A stretch of 64,000 nucleotides of DNA from Fidelibacterota bacterium (GCA_947476275.1 CANJPQ010000002.1:124001-188000), one strand, 5' to 3'. Positions 28,513 to 38,358 are shown, numbered from the stretch's first letter. Numbers and translations: made by a program. Notes: a model not told the origin generated them from the sequence alone.

Positions 28513-29556
28513 ATGAGACTCACGTATGCCCTCCTGGCCCTCCTGCTTTTGCCCGTCCTGCTTCTGGCTGTGCCCGCCCGCGCGGACCAAGCCACCCTGG
28601 CCGGCCTACAGCGCGACGGCGGCTTCCAGGAAGTCGTCATCAGCGTGCCCGACCTTGACCAGGCCACCGTGTTCTATCAGCGCGTCGCCGGCTGGCGGAT
28701 GATCTATCGCGGCAACGCGGCCCCCGAACTCGTCACCGCCTGGGGTCTGCCGGAAGGCACCAAGGTGATCGAGGTCATCCTGCGCAACGCCGGCGATCCG
28801 CAAGGCATTCTGCGGCTGGTGTCCTTCAAGGGCGTGCAGCAGGAAGAAGTGCGCCCCGCCGCCAAGCCCTGGGAAACCGGCGCCTGGGCCAGCATGATCG
28901 TGCGCGTGAAGGATGCGAAGGCGAAATACAAACAGTTCCGCACCCACAACTGGCACGCCTTCTCCGCGCCGGTGGAATTCAAGGTCGACAAGTTCACCGG
29001 CGTCGAAGCCATCATGATGGGCTTCGGCGGCGAAACCGTCACCCTGCGCGAGCAAACCGGCGAAAGCGTGAAGGATATGAACTTCCCCTCGCGGGTAACC
29101 GCGTCGGTGAAGGATGTCGACGCGGTCGCCGCGTTCTACGTCGACAAATTGGGGTTCAAGGTGACCAACACCCTCGAAGGCCCCTTGCCCGGCGGCGGGC
29201 GGAATTCTTTCGGCCTGCCCCAGAACATGTTCGGCAATATCTACCGTCGCCAGAAGGTGGTGATCCCCGCCGCGGCCGGCAACGACGCGCGCGGTGCGAT
29301 TGTGCTGTCGACCTACTACGGCCTGCACGGCGACGACTTCGCCGAGCGCGACCGGGTGCCGAACCTCGGCTTCCTGATGGTGCGCTTCCCGGTCAGCGAC
29401 GCCGCCGCCCGCGCCGCCGAGATCGCCGCCAAAGGCGTGAAGATCGACTACCAGCGCGACGAGGTACGCATGGAGCCCTATGGCACCGTGAAGGTTTTCG
29501 GCGTGCGCGATCCCAACGGCGGCATGATCGAGTTCTTCGAGGCACCCACCCCTTAA
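28513..29556 (+). CDS. Secreted VOC (glyoxalase-fold) protein
   Basis: 347 aa with a clear signal peptide (about 1-24, LLAVPARA). The mature part holds two vicinal-oxygen-chelate modules: residues about 34-170 (FQEVVISVPDLDQATVFYQRV) and about 190-345 (ASVKDVDAVAAFYVDKLGFKV ending DPNGGMIEFFEA). The second module keeps a C-terminal Glu in the metal position; metal ligands in the first are less clear. Most VOC enzymes are cytosolic, so export is noteworthy. Its function is unknown. It begins 16 nt after tlyA and is followed 12 nt later by an aminotransferase gene. Confidence 0.83.
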   Translation: MRLTYALLALLLLPVLLLAVPARADQATLAGLQRDGGFQEVVISVPDLDQATVFYQRVAGWRMIYRGNAAPELVTAWGLPEGTKVIEVILRNAGDPQGILRLVSFKGVQQEEVRPAAKPWETGAWASMIVRVKDAKAKYKQFRTHNWHAFSAPVEFKVDKFTGVEAIMMGFGGETVTLREQTGESVKDMNFPSRVTASVKDVDAVAAFYVDKLGFKVTNTLEGPLPGGGRNSFGLPQNMFGNIYRRQKVVIPAAAGNDARGAIVLSTYYGLHGDDFAERDRVPNLGFLMVRFPVSDAAARAAEIAAKGVKIDYQRDEVRMEPYGTVKVFGVRDPNGGMIEFFEAPTP

Positions 29557-29568
29557 GGATCGCCCCCG

Positions 29569-30708
29569 ATGCGCGACCACTCGATTCGCGATTTCTGGCC
29601 GCTCGATCCGGCGATCACCTATCTCAACCACGGCGGCTTCGGCGTGACCCCGCGCGAGGTCGCCGCGGTGCAGGCGGATTTCCGCGCCCGCATCGAGGCC
29701 AACCCGATGCGCTTCATGATGGGCGAATACCCCGCCGCCGTGCGCGCCTCAGCCGCAGCGCTCGCCGCATTCCTCGGCGCGAAAGCCGAGGACATCGTGT
29801 TCACCGAGAACGCCACCTCCGGCCTCAACGCCGTGCTGCGCTCCCTCGACTTCGCCCCCGGCGACGAGATCGTGGTGCCGACCCTGGCCTACGGCGCGAT
29901 GATGAAAGCCGCGCGCTATGTCGCGTCGCGGACCGGCGCGAAAATCGTCACGCCGGAAATTCCGCTCCCTTTGCCGAGCCATCAAGCCGCCATCGACGCC
30001 GTCACGGCCGCGTTCTCGCCACGCACCAAGCTGGTTCTGATCGACCACATCGTCTCGCCCACCGGCTTCGGGCTGCCCGTGCGCGCCATCGCGGATGCGG
30101 CCCACGCCGCCGGCGCGCAGGTGCTGATCGACGGGGCCCATGCGCCAGGTCATATCCCGCTGGTGATGGCGGAGACCGGCGGCGATTGGTACGTCGGCAA
30201 TCTCCACAAGTGGCTGTTCGTGCCGCGCGCCTGCGGCTTCCTGTGGGCCGGCGGCGCCGCGCGCCACCTGATCCATCCGCTCGCGATCTCCCACGGCTAT
30301 GAACAGGGCCTGACGGCGGAGTTCGACTGGACCGGCACCCACGACCCGACGCCGATCCTGTGCGTGCCCGCCGCTATCGCCTTTCACGAAAAGCTTGGCG
30401 GCGCTGCGCTGATGCAGCGCAACGCCGTCCTGCTGCGCGAGGCCCTCGACCGCGTCGCCGCCGCCTTCCAGACGCCGCTCGGCGCAGCGCCTGCGTTGTT
30501 TGCGAGCATGGGCACCGTCGGATTGCCGCAGCGCTTCGGCGCCACCGATGCGGAAGCCGCCGCCTTGCGCCGCACGCTCTCTGACGCTCACCGCATCGAA
30601 GCCGTCATCAGCGCGCAAAAAGGCCAGCTCTGGCTCCGCCTCGCCGCCCAGGCCTACAACGAGATTGCCGACTACGAGCGCCTGATCGCCGTCTTGCGCA
30701 CGCTGTAG
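29569..30708 (+). CDS. Class V aminotransferase (isopenicillin-N epimerase-like)
   Basis: 379-aa PLP fold-type I enzyme. It begins in FWPLDPAITYLNHGGFGVTPREV, the motif of the isopenicillin N epimerase/cysteine desulfurase branch. The PLP lysine is in YVGNLHKWLFVPRACGFLW, with IDGAHAPGHIPL upstream supplying the ring-stacking Asp. Members catalyse epimerisation, desulfuration or lyase reactions on amino acids; the substrate here is unknown. It closes the plus-strand run that started at the MBL gene. Confidence 0.87.
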   Translation: MRDHSIRDFWPLDPAITYLNHGGFGVTPREVAAVQADFRARIEANPMRFMMGEYPAAVRASAAALAAFLGAKAEDIVFTENATSGLNAVLRSLDFAPGDEIVVPTLAYGAMMKAARYVASRTGAKIVTPEIPLPLPSHQAAIDAVTAAFSPRTKLVLIDHIVSPTGFGLPVRAIADAAHAAGAQVLIDGAHAPGHIPLVMAETGGDWYVGNLHKWLFVPRACGFLWAGGAARHLIHPLAISHGYEQGLTAEFDWTGTHDPTPILCVPAAIAFHEKLGGAALMQRNAVLLREALDRVAAAFQTPLGAAPALFASMGTVGLPQRFGATDAEAAALRRTLSDAHRIEAVISAQKGQLWLRLAAQAYNEIADYERLIAVLRTL

Positions 30709-30732
30709 AACCCCCGCTCTTCTTCTCTTCAT

Positions 30733-30780
30733 CCCTCCCCCTTGAGGGGAGGGACCGAGGGTGGGGGTCGTGCAACGACC
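30733..30780. repeat. Palindromic intergenic repeat with second hairpin
   Basis: Inverted repeat CCCTCCCC/GGGGAGGG (arms 30733-30740 and 30746-30753) followed by a second hairpin GGTCG/CGACC (30766-30780). The CCCTCCCC...GGGTGGGGGT pattern resembles another dispersed alphaproteobacterial repeat; only one copy is in this window. It lies 24 nt after the aminotransferase stop. The rest of 30781-30896 holds nothing I can support. Confidence 0.6.
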
Positions 30781-30896
30781 GCCGCCGTCGCCGTGTTCGC
30801 CTACTTCTTCACTGGCGTCTGCTGTGCCGGCGCATCCGTGATCGGATTGTGCGGCATCGGCGGCGCGCCCCGGGCCGAGGTCGGGTGGCCGAAATT

Positions 30897-31199
30897 TTAC
30901 GCGCTCTCGAACAGGTTGCCTTCTTGGTCCACCATCACCTGCACCGGATTATTCTCCGTCAGGCGACCTTCGGCGTACCAGACGCCGTCAGTATCCTTGA
31001 CCGGGTCGCTGGTGACTTCGAGGTCCGCTTTCTCCCCGCAACTCGTCGCTTCGCCTGCGGTGAAGCTGTTCTTGCCCGGCACCGGTGCGGCCGGCGTGTT
31101 GCTCTCGGTCTTGATCGCGGGCTTCGGCGCGCTTTGCGCCCAGACCGGCGCGCCACACATCGCGGCGGTGCCCAGAACAACCCATACCAACGGTTTCAT
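30897..31199 (-). CDS. Small secreted hypothetical protein
   Basis: 100 aa. Residues 1-21 are a signal peptide (cleavage after PVWA); the mature 79 residues include one Cys (C54 in TSCGEKADLEV) and a C-terminal beta-like stretch GVWYAEGRLTENNPVQVMVDQ. I do not recognise the family. It lies 86 nt downstream of sppA on the same strand, with GAGACGAT-like purines before the ATG, and may be read through from sppA. Periplasmic location is inferred. Confidence 0.65.
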   Translation of the reverse strand: MKPLVWVVLGTAAMCGAPVWAQSAPKPAIKTESNTPAAPVPGKNSFTAGEATSCGEKADLEVTSDPVKDTDGVWYAEGRLTENNPVQVMVDQEGNLFESA

Positions 31200-31285
31200 G
31201 TCGATCGTCTCCTACCCGCGGCCATGATGGCCGCGTCGCTAGAGACGAACCGCGCAGACGGGGCGCAAGTTCCCGGAGGCGCGGG

Positions 31286-33067
31286 TTATTCCACCCCAAC
31301 CGGCTCCATATACAGCGCCGGGCCCTTGGTCTGCGCACCTTGCAGCGTCTCCAGCAGCGGGCCGGCGACCTTGCCGAACGCGCTGATCGCCCTCACGCCG
31401 GTCATGATGTCGCTCGGCGCGTCGCCGTCGCTCATGGCCTTGAGGATCGCCTGCAGCGGATCTTCCGGCGTCGGGTAGGGGACCAGCTTTACGCTGTCCT
31501 CCGCCGTCAGGCCGATCTTGGTCTTGGCGTGATCGATCGCGGCATTGAGCCCGCCGAGTTCGTCGATCATGCCGATCTTGACCGCATCCGCACCGCTCCA
31601 CACGCGCCCGCGCGCGTACTTCTCGAATTCCTCCACCGGCTTGCCGCGCCCTTGCGCCGCCTTGCCGGTGAAGTCCGCGTACACCGCATCCATTACCGTG
31701 TTGAGCCGTGCCAGTTCGCGCGCGTTCCATTCGGTCTGGGAGCTGAACAGTCCGGCGGATTCGCCGAAGCTGATGCGGTCCCAGTTCACGTCGAGTTTCT
31801 CCGACGTGCCGGCGAGCACGATCTTGCCGGAGATCACGCCGATGGAGCCGGTGATCGTGCCGGCGTCGGCGAAGATGCGGTCCGCCGCCATGGAGATGAA
31901 ATACCCGCCGGACGCGGCCACGTTGCCCATGCTGACGATCACGGGCTTCTTGCTCTCTCGCGCGCGCACCACTTCGCGCCAGATCGTGTCGGACGCCACG
32001 GCAGAGCCGCCGGGGCTGTCGACCCGCAGCACGATCGCCTCCACGTCCTTGTTGGCGACCGCATCGCGGATCGCCTTCGCCGTCACGGCGGACTTGATGC
32101 CCTCATCGCCCGCGAACGGATTCTCTTCCGCCGACCCGCGGCTGATGGTGCCGATGGCGCTTACCACTGCGATGCTCTTCTTCGCTTCGGCGCGGCCGGC
32201 CCACACCGGCAGGTCGGCATAGCGCCGCAGCGGAACGTGCGCCATGCGGCCGACTTTCTGGTTCAGCGCATCCTCGAACTGGTCGCGATAGCCCAGCGCG
32301 TCGATCAGCTTGCCCTCTTTGGCTTCGGCCGCCAGCAGCGGCCCGCGGTCGATCAGGTCCTTCACGGCCGCCTTGTCGAGCTTGCGATCCGCGGCGATGC
32401 CGTCGACCATCTGGTCGAACCAGCCGCCCAGAAGGGCCGTCAGTTCCTCTTTGTTGGCCGGCGAAATGTGATCCTCCGTGAAGGTCTCCATCGCGCTCTT
32501 GTATTCCTTGCGCTTGATCACGTTGGCTTTCACGCCCAGCCGTTCCAGCGCCTTGCGCACGAAGGGCTGTTCCGTGCCGATGCCCGCCACGCCGACGTTG
32601 CCGGTGGGCTGCACCCAGATCGTCTCGAAGGCGGCGGCGAGGTAATACCCCTGCAGCGCGCCGGTGCCTTCGCCGATGGTCTCGGAGAACAGGTACGTCG
32701 GCTTGCCGGCCGCGCGGATGTCCGCGATTGCCGTGCGCAGTTCTTGAATCTGCGCGATGCCGAAGTGATGGTCGTTGAGCGTGGCGACCACCGCCGTCAC
32801 GCGCGGATCGTCCTTCGCCCGGCGCAGCGCGAACAGCGCGTCCTGCATCGAGGTTTGCGTGCCGAGCTTCAGGGATGCCAGCCGCGGCCGCTCGTTGCTC
32901 TCCTGGTAGTCCTTGTCCAGGTTCAGCGTCAGCACGAACTTGTCGGGCGCTTTGGCGCTGCGCCCCTCGAACTTGCTGGCGGCATAGATGCCGACCCCGA
33001 AGGCCAGCACGACGATCAGGCCGATGAAGGCAAAGGTGCCGATCAGCACGCGGAACAGGCTGCGCAT
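31286..33067 (-). CDS. sppA: Signal peptide peptidase SppA, 67K type
   Basis: 593-aa long-form SppA, a membrane-anchored serine protease that digests cleaved signal peptides. One N-terminal membrane helix (about 8-30), then two tandem ClpP-like (S49) domains. The Ser/Lys dyad is visible: K190 in KEYKSAMETF and S386 in NVAASGGYF, matching the E. coli arrangement in which Lys comes from the first and Ser from the second domain. AAAGGACAT precedes the ATG. It lies 57 nt downstream of aroC in a probable fabI-aroC-sppA run. Confidence 0.95.
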   Translation of the reverse strand: MRSLFRVLIGTFAFIGLIVVLAFGVGIYAASKFEGRSAKAPDKFVLTLNLDKDYQESNERPRLASLKLGTQTSMQDALFALRRAKDDPRVTAVVATLNDHHFGIAQIQELRTAIADIRAAGKPTYLFSETIGEGTGALQGYYLAAAFETIWVQPTGNVGVAGIGTEQPFVRKALERLGVKANVIKRKEYKSAMETFTEDHISPANKEELTALLGGWFDQMVDGIAADRKLDKAAVKDLIDRGPLLAAEAKEGKLIDALGYRDQFEDALNQKVGRMAHVPLRRYADLPVWAGRAEAKKSIAVVSAIGTISRGSAEENPFAGDEGIKSAVTAKAIRDAVANKDVEAIVLRVDSPGGSAVASDTIWREVVRARESKKPVIVSMGNVAASGGYFISMAADRIFADAGTITGSIGVISGKIVLAGTSEKLDVNWDRISFGESAGLFSSQTEWNARELARLNTVMDAVYADFTGKAAQGRGKPVEEFEKYARGRVWSGADAVKIGMIDELGGLNAAIDHAKTKIGLTAEDSVKLVPYPTPEDPLQAILKAMSDGDAPSDIMTGVRAISAFGKVAGPLLETLQGAQTKGPALYMEPVGVE

Positions 33068-33124
33068 GGATGTCCTTTCGGGGATGAAACCCCGGGGAAA
33101 AAGCGAACGACAGGAGGGTTTAGC

Positions 33125-34210
33125 TTACCCGCATTGCGCCGCGTGGCGCAGCACGTGATCGGCGAGCACGATCGCCAGCATTGCTTCCGCCACCGGCACG
33201 CCGCGAATGCCCACACAGGGGTCGTGGCGGCCTTTTGTGACAATCTCAGTGTCATGGCCGTGGATATCCACGGTCTTGCGCTGGCTCAGGATCGAACTGG
33301 TCGGTTTGATCGCCATCCGCGCGACAATCGGTTGCCCGGTCGAGATCCCGCCCAGGATGCCGCCGGCCTTGTTGGACAGGAACTCCACCTGGCCATCCTT
33401 GCCCATGCGCATCTCGTCGGCGTTGTCTTCGCCGGACAGGGCGGCGGCGGCGAACCCGGCGCCGATCTCCACGCCCTTGACCGCATTGATGCTCATCAGC
33501 GCGCTGGCGATATCCGCATCCAGCTTGCCGTAGATCGGCGCGCCCAGGCCAGCCGGCAGGCCTTCGGCGACCACTTCCACAATGGCGCCGGCGGACGAGC
33601 CGCTCTTGCGCACGCCATCCAGGTAATCCGCCCACGTCGCCGCGGCCTTGGCGTCCGGCGAGAAGAACAGGTTGCGATCCACTTCCGCCCAATCCCAGTT
33701 GGCGCGGTCGATGGCATGCGGTCCGATCTGGGTCAGCGCCGCGCGGATGGTCACGCCCGCGCCCACCCGGTGCGCGAGCACCTTGCGGGCAATCACGCCC
33801 GCGGCCACGCGCATCGCGGTCTCGCGCGCGCTCGACCGCCCGCCGCCGCGATAGTCGCGGATGCCGTATTTCTTCCAGTAGGTGTAGTCCGCATGGCCGG
33901 GGCGGAATTTCTCCGCGATCTCGCCATAGTCCTTCGAGCGCGCATCGACGTTCTCGATCAGCAGGCCGATCGACGTCCCGGTGGTCACGCCCTCGAACAC
34001 GCCCGAGAGGATCTTCACCGTGTCCGGTTCTTGCCGCTGCGTCGTGTACTTGGAGGTGCCGGGCTTGCGCTTGTCCATCCAGGGCGTGAAATCCGCCTCG
34101 GTCAGGGGCAGGCGCGGCGGCACGCCGTCGATCACGCAACCAATCGCCGGTCCGTGGCTTTCGCCGAAGGTCGAGAACCGGAACAGCATGCCGAAGGTGT
34201 TGGATGACAT
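33125..34210 (-). CDS. aroC: Chorismate synthase
   Basis: Last step of the shikimate pathway: anti-1,4-elimination of phosphate from EPSP, FMN-dependent. 361 aa from ATG 34210. N-terminal signature [15 protein letters not shown], the [17 protein letters not shown] loop, and [20 protein letters not shown] are intact. The start gives [12 protein letters not shown]; an upstream in-frame alternative to 34276 overlaps fabI. It begins 10 nt after the fabI stop, so the two are co-transcribed. Confidence 0.97.
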   Translation of the reverse strand: MSSNTFGMLFRFSTFGESHGPAIGCVIDGVPPRLPLTEADFTPWMDKRKPGTSKYTTQRQEPDTVKILSGVFEGVTTGTSIGLLIENVDARSKDYGEIAEKFRPGHADYTYWKKYGIRDYRGGGRSSARETAMRVAAGVIARKVLAHRVGAGVTIRAALTQIGPHAIDRANWDWAEVDRNLFFSPDAKAAATWADYLDGVRKSGSSAGAIVEVVAEGLPAGLGAPIYGKLDADIASALMSINAVKGVEIGAGFAAAALSGEDNADEMRMGKDGQVEFLSNKAGGILGGISTGQPIVARMAIKPTSSILSQRKTVDIHGHDTEIVTKGRHDPCVGIRGVPVAEAMLAIVLADHVLRHAAQCG

Positions 34211-34220
34211 GACGCGCTTG

Positions 34221-35063
34221 CTATTTCGCCAGCTTCGCGCCGGCAAGCAGTTCGGAGATATCGGCCGCGGACTCAACGGCCATCATGCCGACCGTATGAT
34301 AGCCCGCATCGACATGGTGGATCTCGCCCGTGACGCCGCTGGACAGGTCGCTCAGGAAATACAGCCCGCTCTTGCCCACGTCCTCGATGGTGACATTGCG
34401 GTGCAGCGGCGCGTTCAGCTCGTTCCAGCGCATGATGTAGCGGAAGTCGCCGATGCCCGAGGCCGCCAGCGTCTTGATCGGTCCGGCCGAGATCGCGTTC
34501 ACGCGGATATTCTTCGCGCCCAGGTCGACCGCCAGATAGCGCACGGAGGCTTCCAGCGCCGCCTTGGCGACGCCCATCACGTTGTAATGCGGGATAGTCC
34601 GTTCCGCGCCCAGGTAGCTCAGCGTCAACAGGCTACCGCCCTCGGTCATCAGCGGCTCGGCGCGCCGGCAGATGTCCGTGAACGAATAGCAGGAGATATC
34701 CATAGTCCGCAGGAAGTTCTCCCGCGTAAGATTGTCGATATAGCGGCCCTTGAGCTCTTCCTTGTCCGAGAAGGCGACCGCGTGCAGCACGAAGTCCAGC
34801 CGCCCCCACGTCGCCTTGATCGCGGCGAACACCGCATCCAGCGAGGCCGCGTCGGTCACGTCTGCCGGCAGAATGATCGGCGACTTCACGCTCTCGGCCA
34901 ACGGGCGCACGCGCTTCTCCAGCGCCTCACCCTGGTAGGTGAACGCCAAGTCTGCACCGTACTCTGCGACAACCTTCGTGATTCCCCAGGCAAGGGACCG
35001 ATCGTTCGCCAGGCCCACGATCAGGCCCTTCTTGCCGTCCATCAAACGCTTCGCTTCGCTCAT
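34221..35063 (-). CDS. fabI: Enoyl-ACP reductase (NADH)
   Basis: Final reduction of the fatty-acid elongation cycle. 280 aa from ATG 35063. The FabI-type SDR features are [16 protein letters not shown] for NADH binding, Y150 in LSYLG, and the catalytic Tyr/Lys pair Y160 and K167 separated by six residues (YNVMGVAK), the spacing that distinguishes FabI from other SDRs; FabI is the triclosan-target type. A GTG at 35084 would add seven residues. First gene of a probable fabI-aroC-sppA operon, divergent from the YihY gene. Confidence 0.94.
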   Translation of the reverse strand: MSEAKRLMDGKKGLIVGLANDRSLAWGITKVVAEYGADLAFTYQGEALEKRVRPLAESVKSPIILPADVTDAASLDAVFAAIKATWGRLDFVLHAVAFSDKEELKGRYIDNLTRENFLRTMDISCYSFTDICRRAEPLMTEGGSLLTLSYLGAERTIPHYNVMGVAKAALEASVRYLAVDLGAKNIRVNAISAGPIKTLAASGIGDFRYIMRWNELNAPLHRNVTIEDVGKSGLYFLSDLSSGVTGEIHHVDAGYHTVGMMAVESAADISELLAGAKLAK

Positions 35064-35145
35064 TCCCACCATCGCCCCGCGCACTGCCGTCCCAGCGCGG
35101 ACAAAATCGAAAATTTACGGATAACCAAGGACTTGCGGCATCCTA

Positions 35146-35162
35146 CACGAAACGTTTTCGTG
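35146..35162. promoter_or_regulatory. Inverted repeat in the fabI / yihY divergent region
   Basis: Perfect 7-bp inverted repeat CACGAAA-CGT-TTTCGTG in the 160-nt gap between divergent starts. Size and symmetry fit a dimeric repressor site, but no cognate regulator is encoded nearby and the function is inferred. Confidence 0.4.
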
Positions 35163-35223
35163 GGCAAGCCGAGGGGAATACCGACCCCGATGCTTGGTAA
35201 GCCCGTGAACAACCTGTAAGCCC

Positions 35224-36612
35224 ATGAACAACCTGGATCATCCGCCGACAGCCGCGTCCGCGCCCGCCGCACCCCTGCCGCCTGGTCCCGTGCCGGCCCG
35301 GACGGCCGGCGCCGCCCGGTGGCGGCAGCGCCTGCATCGTCCGTTCGAAACCGTACAGTTCTTCTTCCACCGCATGATGACGGAGGACGATGTCTTCAAC
35401 ACTGCGGCAGCCCTGTGCTTCTCCACCGCGCTCGCGGTGGTGCCGGCGCTGGCGCTCACCTTCGGCGTCCTGGCCGCCTTCCCCGAGTTCCGCAGCGTGC
35501 GCGCCCAGCTACAGCAATTCATCATGTCCAGCCTGGTGCCCGACCTGGGCTTGAAGATGTCCGCCCAACTCAGCCAGTTCGTCGAGGCCGCCAGCAACCT
35601 CACGCTGTTCGGCGTGGGCGGCTTGTTCGTCACCTCGGTCCTCTTGCTGCTGACTATCGAGGGCGCCTTCAACCGCATTTTCCGCGTCGCCCACCCGCGC
35701 CCGTGGCTGAAGCGCATCGCCGTGTTGTGGGCCACGTTCATCCTCGGCCCGTTCATGGTGGCGGTCACCATGATGCTGCTGGGCTACTTCGCGACGAACG
35801 CGGACGGGCAGACCGACGGCATCATCCTCGCACACGTTTTGCCCACTATGCTGTCGTGGCTGACATTCACGTTCCTCTACCGCATCGTGCCGCACCGCCC
35901 CGTGTCCCTCACGGACGCCTGCGCCGGCGGGGCGCTCGCGGCGCTGCTGCTGGAAGCCCTGCGCCTGGGCTTTGCCTACTACGTCAACAACACCACCTAC
36001 GGCGCGATCTACGGTGCCGTCGCCGCGGTGCCCGTGTTCCTGTTATGGGTCTACGGCTTGTGGACCGCAGTCATGGCCGGCGCGGTGCTCACCGCCGCCC
36101 TGCCGGATTGGCGTCTGTTGCGCGCGGGCCTCGGCTCCGGCCCCGGCCAAAAGCTCTCGATCGCGCTCGCCATCCTCGACGTCTTAGCCGAGCGCTCGGG
36201 CCAGCGCATCGGCGGCGTCGCACCGGAAGAGATCAGTCACGCCATTTCCGTGCCGGCGAACGGCATCCTGCCGATCCTCGAAGAACTGCGCGACGCGGAG
36301 TATGTCGCGGTCACCAAGGAAGCGCTGTGGGTCGTCTCGCGGGACCTGTTAGACACCCCGTTGATCGATCTCGTCCATCGCTTCGGCATGGGCGTAGGGC
36401 CTGCGGTCTTGGAGCTCAAGGGCACAGCACTCGGCGCGCGCATCAACCCCTATCTCGCACCGGCCGCGGCAGCGGAGGTCAAGCTCCTCGGCATCTGCCT
36501 GTCCGATCTTCTCAAGCGTAAGACCTTTGGCGGAAAAGAAGACGGCGCGGACGACGGTCCCCGTGGTAAAACGGCGCCTGGTAAACCGGCGGCGCAAGAC
36601 GCCACGGAATAA
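35224..36612 (+). CDS. YihY/BrkB family membrane protein
   Basis: 462 aa. Residues about 55-300 form the six-helix YihY/BrkB core (DDVFNTAAALCFSTALAVVPALAL, then LLLLTIEGAFNRIFRV and AGGALAALLLEALRLGFAYYVNN...YGAIYGAVAAVPVFLLWVYG). The C-terminal 160 residues are soluble and winged-helix-like, ending in a charged tail. The family was once mislabelled ribonuclease BN; its function is unsettled, with transport suggested. Two further genes follow closely in the same direction. Confidence 0.88.
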   Translation: MNNLDHPPTAASAPAAPLPPGPVPARTAGAARWRQRLHRPFETVQFFFHRMMTEDDVFNTAAALCFSTALAVVPALALTFGVLAAFPEFRSVRAQLQQFIMSSLVPDLGLKMSAQLSQFVEAASNLTLFGVGGLFVTSVLLLLTIEGAFNRIFRVAHPRPWLKRIAVLWATFILGPFMVAVTMMLLGYFATNADGQTDGIILAHVLPTMLSWLTFTFLYRIVPHRPVSLTDACAGGALAALLLEALRLGFAYYVNNTTYGAIYGAVAAVPVFLLWVYGLWTAVMAGAVLTAALPDWRLLRAGLGSGPGQKLSIALAILDVLAERSGQRIGGVAPEEISHAISVPANGILPILEELRDAEYVAVTKEALWVVSRDLLDTPLIDLVHRFGMGVGPAVLELKGTALGARINPYLAPAAAAEVKLLGICLSDLLKRKTFGGKEDGADDGPRGKTAPGKPAAQDATE

Positions 36613-36630
36613 GGTGTCCTGAGGCCCGGC

Positions 36631-37452
36631 ATGCGATCCGAATTGATCCAGCTCTACAAGAAGTCGGCCCCTCTTGCCGTCTATGCGTCCAACGTCACCT
36701 CGCAGAACGGCGAGGACGGCATCATCGCCCACATCATGAGCGTCCTGCAGCCGGCTGAAAAATACTGCGTGGAGTTCGGCGCTTGGGACGGGAAGTACCT
36801 GTCCAACTGCTACGCCCTGCTTACCGCCGGCGACTGGCGCGGTCTGATGATCGAGGCCAACGCCGCCAAGTTCACGGATCTCTGCGCCACCTACGCGGCC
36901 TATCCCGCAGTGCGCCCCGTCAGCCGCCTGGTCGACTTCGAAGGGCCCAACCGGCTGGACGGCATCCTCGCGGAGGCCGGTGCGCCGCAACAGTTCGGCA
37001 TGCTGTCGATCGACGTTGACGGCAACGACTATCACATCTGGCAGTCCATGGTGGACTTCAAGCCGGAAGTGGTGGTGGTCGAGTTCAACGCCACCATCCC
37101 TAACGACGTCCTTTTCATCCAGGACCGGTCGTTCGAGGTCAATCAAGGCTGCTCGTTGCTCGCTCTGGTGATCCTGGCGAGAGAGAAGGGCTATCAACTG
37201 GTCGCCACCACCACCACCAACGCAATCTTCGTCGTCGATGAGAAGTTCCCGCTGCTGGGCATCAAAGACAACTTCATCGACCGCCTGCACACCCCGGCCC
37301 TGAACGGGCGCATTTTCCAAGGCTACGATGGCACGATCCATGTCGTCGGAATGCCCATTCTATTCGAAACTGGTGCGCCACTGAGTTCCGAGGATTTCCA
37401 GGTCGTCCCGAAGGAGCGGCGCGTCTTCGGTGATGCGCAGAAGAAGCTTTGA
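36631..37452 (+). CDS. FkbM-like SAM-dependent methyltransferase
   Basis: 273 aa, no signal peptide. A Rossmann methyltransferase core is visible: motif I-like YCVEFGAWDGKYLSN (45-59), the following acidic strand GLMIEAN (71-77, E75), and LSIDVDGNDYHIW around residue 130, all characteristic of FkbM-type enzymes that O-methylate sugars or lipids in many bacteria. Substrate unknown. It begins 18 nt after the YihY gene and its TGA overlaps the TTG of the next hydrolase gene, so the three form an operon. Confidence 0.72.
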   Translation: MRSELIQLYKKSAPLAVYASNVTSQNGEDGIIAHIMSVLQPAEKYCVEFGAWDGKYLSNCYALLTAGDWRGLMIEANAAKFTDLCATYAAYPAVRPVSRLVDFEGPNRLDGILAEAGAPQQFGMLSIDVDGNDYHIWQSMVDFKPEVVVVEFNATIPNDVLFIQDRSFEVNQGCSLLALVILAREKGYQLVATTTTNAIFVVDEKFPLLGIKDNFIDRLHTPALNGRIFQGYDGTIHVVGMPILFETGAPLSSEDFQVVPKERRVFGDAQKKL

Positions 37453-38279
37453 GCGGGTCTCCCTCCCGCCCTGCGGCGCCCTCTCCGTCCGAACGTTTCC
37501 TCCCGGGCCTCCAGGGGCCGCTGCGGATCGAACAGTATTTCGACGCGGCCCGCAGTCGCACGCCGCTGGTTCTGCTGCTGCACGGGGCCCTGCGCTACAG
37601 TGGTGATCTGGCCTCCTGGGCGTCGGCCTGCGCGGAATATCTCGACTTCGCCGCCGCGAACCTGCCGGGCCACGGCGGCAGCTTTGTCCCGACCGGAGTT
37701 TCGCTGGCACACATGAGTGCGGAAATCGCAGCCCTGATCCAGGGCGCTTACGCGCATCGCACCGTGTTTATCGTCGGCGAATCTCTTGGTGGTCTGATCG
37801 GGCTTGCGCTGGCAACCCAGCCGCCGTCCAATCTTGCAGGCGTCGTCGCCGCTGATCCATTCCTGTCCACACTTAAACTGAAAGACACGGCGGCCGGACT
37901 CCAACAGACGATCCGGGACTATCCAGCGAACGCCTTCGTGGCGCAAATGGCCTTGGAGATTTTCGGCGTGCCGCCGGAGGGCTCTGCGATCTCGGATCTC
38001 CGCTACGTTGAGTATCTCGCCCGGCTTGCCCGTCCCGCCCTTGTGTTGACCGGCGAGATTCCCGCAGTCGGTCTCGGTGCGACCATCATGCCGCCGTTGC
38101 TCGACGCCGATGATCGAAAGCTCATAAGGGGCCTCACCGCCGAGCACCTATCCTTGCGCGAGATTCCCGGCGTCGGCCACACTCTGTTGTCGGAAAATCC
38201 TGCTGCGACACTTGCACATGTGCGCCGCTTCATTGCCACGCAAACGCAGCCGCCTCCCTCAACCGCCGATTTTCCTTAG
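37449..38279 (+). CDS. Alpha/beta hydrolase
   Basis: 276 aa. Oxyanion region LLHGALRYSG (HG at 45-46), nucleophile elbow VGESLGG with S112, and C-terminal histidine in IPGVGHTLLSE; the acid is probably an Asp after VLTGEIP. Fold certain, substrate not. The start is probably TTG 37449, overlapping the upstream TGA (TTGA) with AGAAGAAG just before it; no good ATG lies near the N terminus. It is the last gene of the YihY / FkbM-like run. Confidence 0.8.
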   Translation: MSGSPSRPAAPSPSERFLPGLQGPLRIEQYFDAARSRTPLVLLLHGALRYSGDLASWASACAEYLDFAAANLPGHGGSFVPTGVSLAHMSAEIAALIQGAYAHRTVFIVGESLGGLIGLALATQPPSNLAGVVAADPFLSTLKLKDTAAGLQQTIRDYPANAFVAQMALEIFGVPPEGSAISDLRYVEYLARLARPALVLTGEIPAVGLGATIMPPLLDADDRKLIRGLTAEHLSLREIPGVGHTLLSENPAATLAHVRRFIATQTQPPPSTADFP

Positions 38280-38358
38280 TCGCAGCGGTGACGACGTTTG
38301 CATCTCGTTAAGCGACACCGGCAACAGTGCGCGCACACATTCGGGAATCGAACACGAC

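Noticed and set aside
30790-30896. Short minus-strand frame ending in TPVKK downstream of the 100-aa secreted gene
   Set aside because: Only about 18 codons from its ATG, no ribosome site, and no sign that it continues the upstream gene; not supported as a gene.
31340-34207. Very long plus-strand open frame antisense to sppA and aroC
   Set aside because: It lies opposite two firmly identified genes, has low-complexity Arg/His-rich content and no motif; stop-free antisense frames are usual at this GC level.
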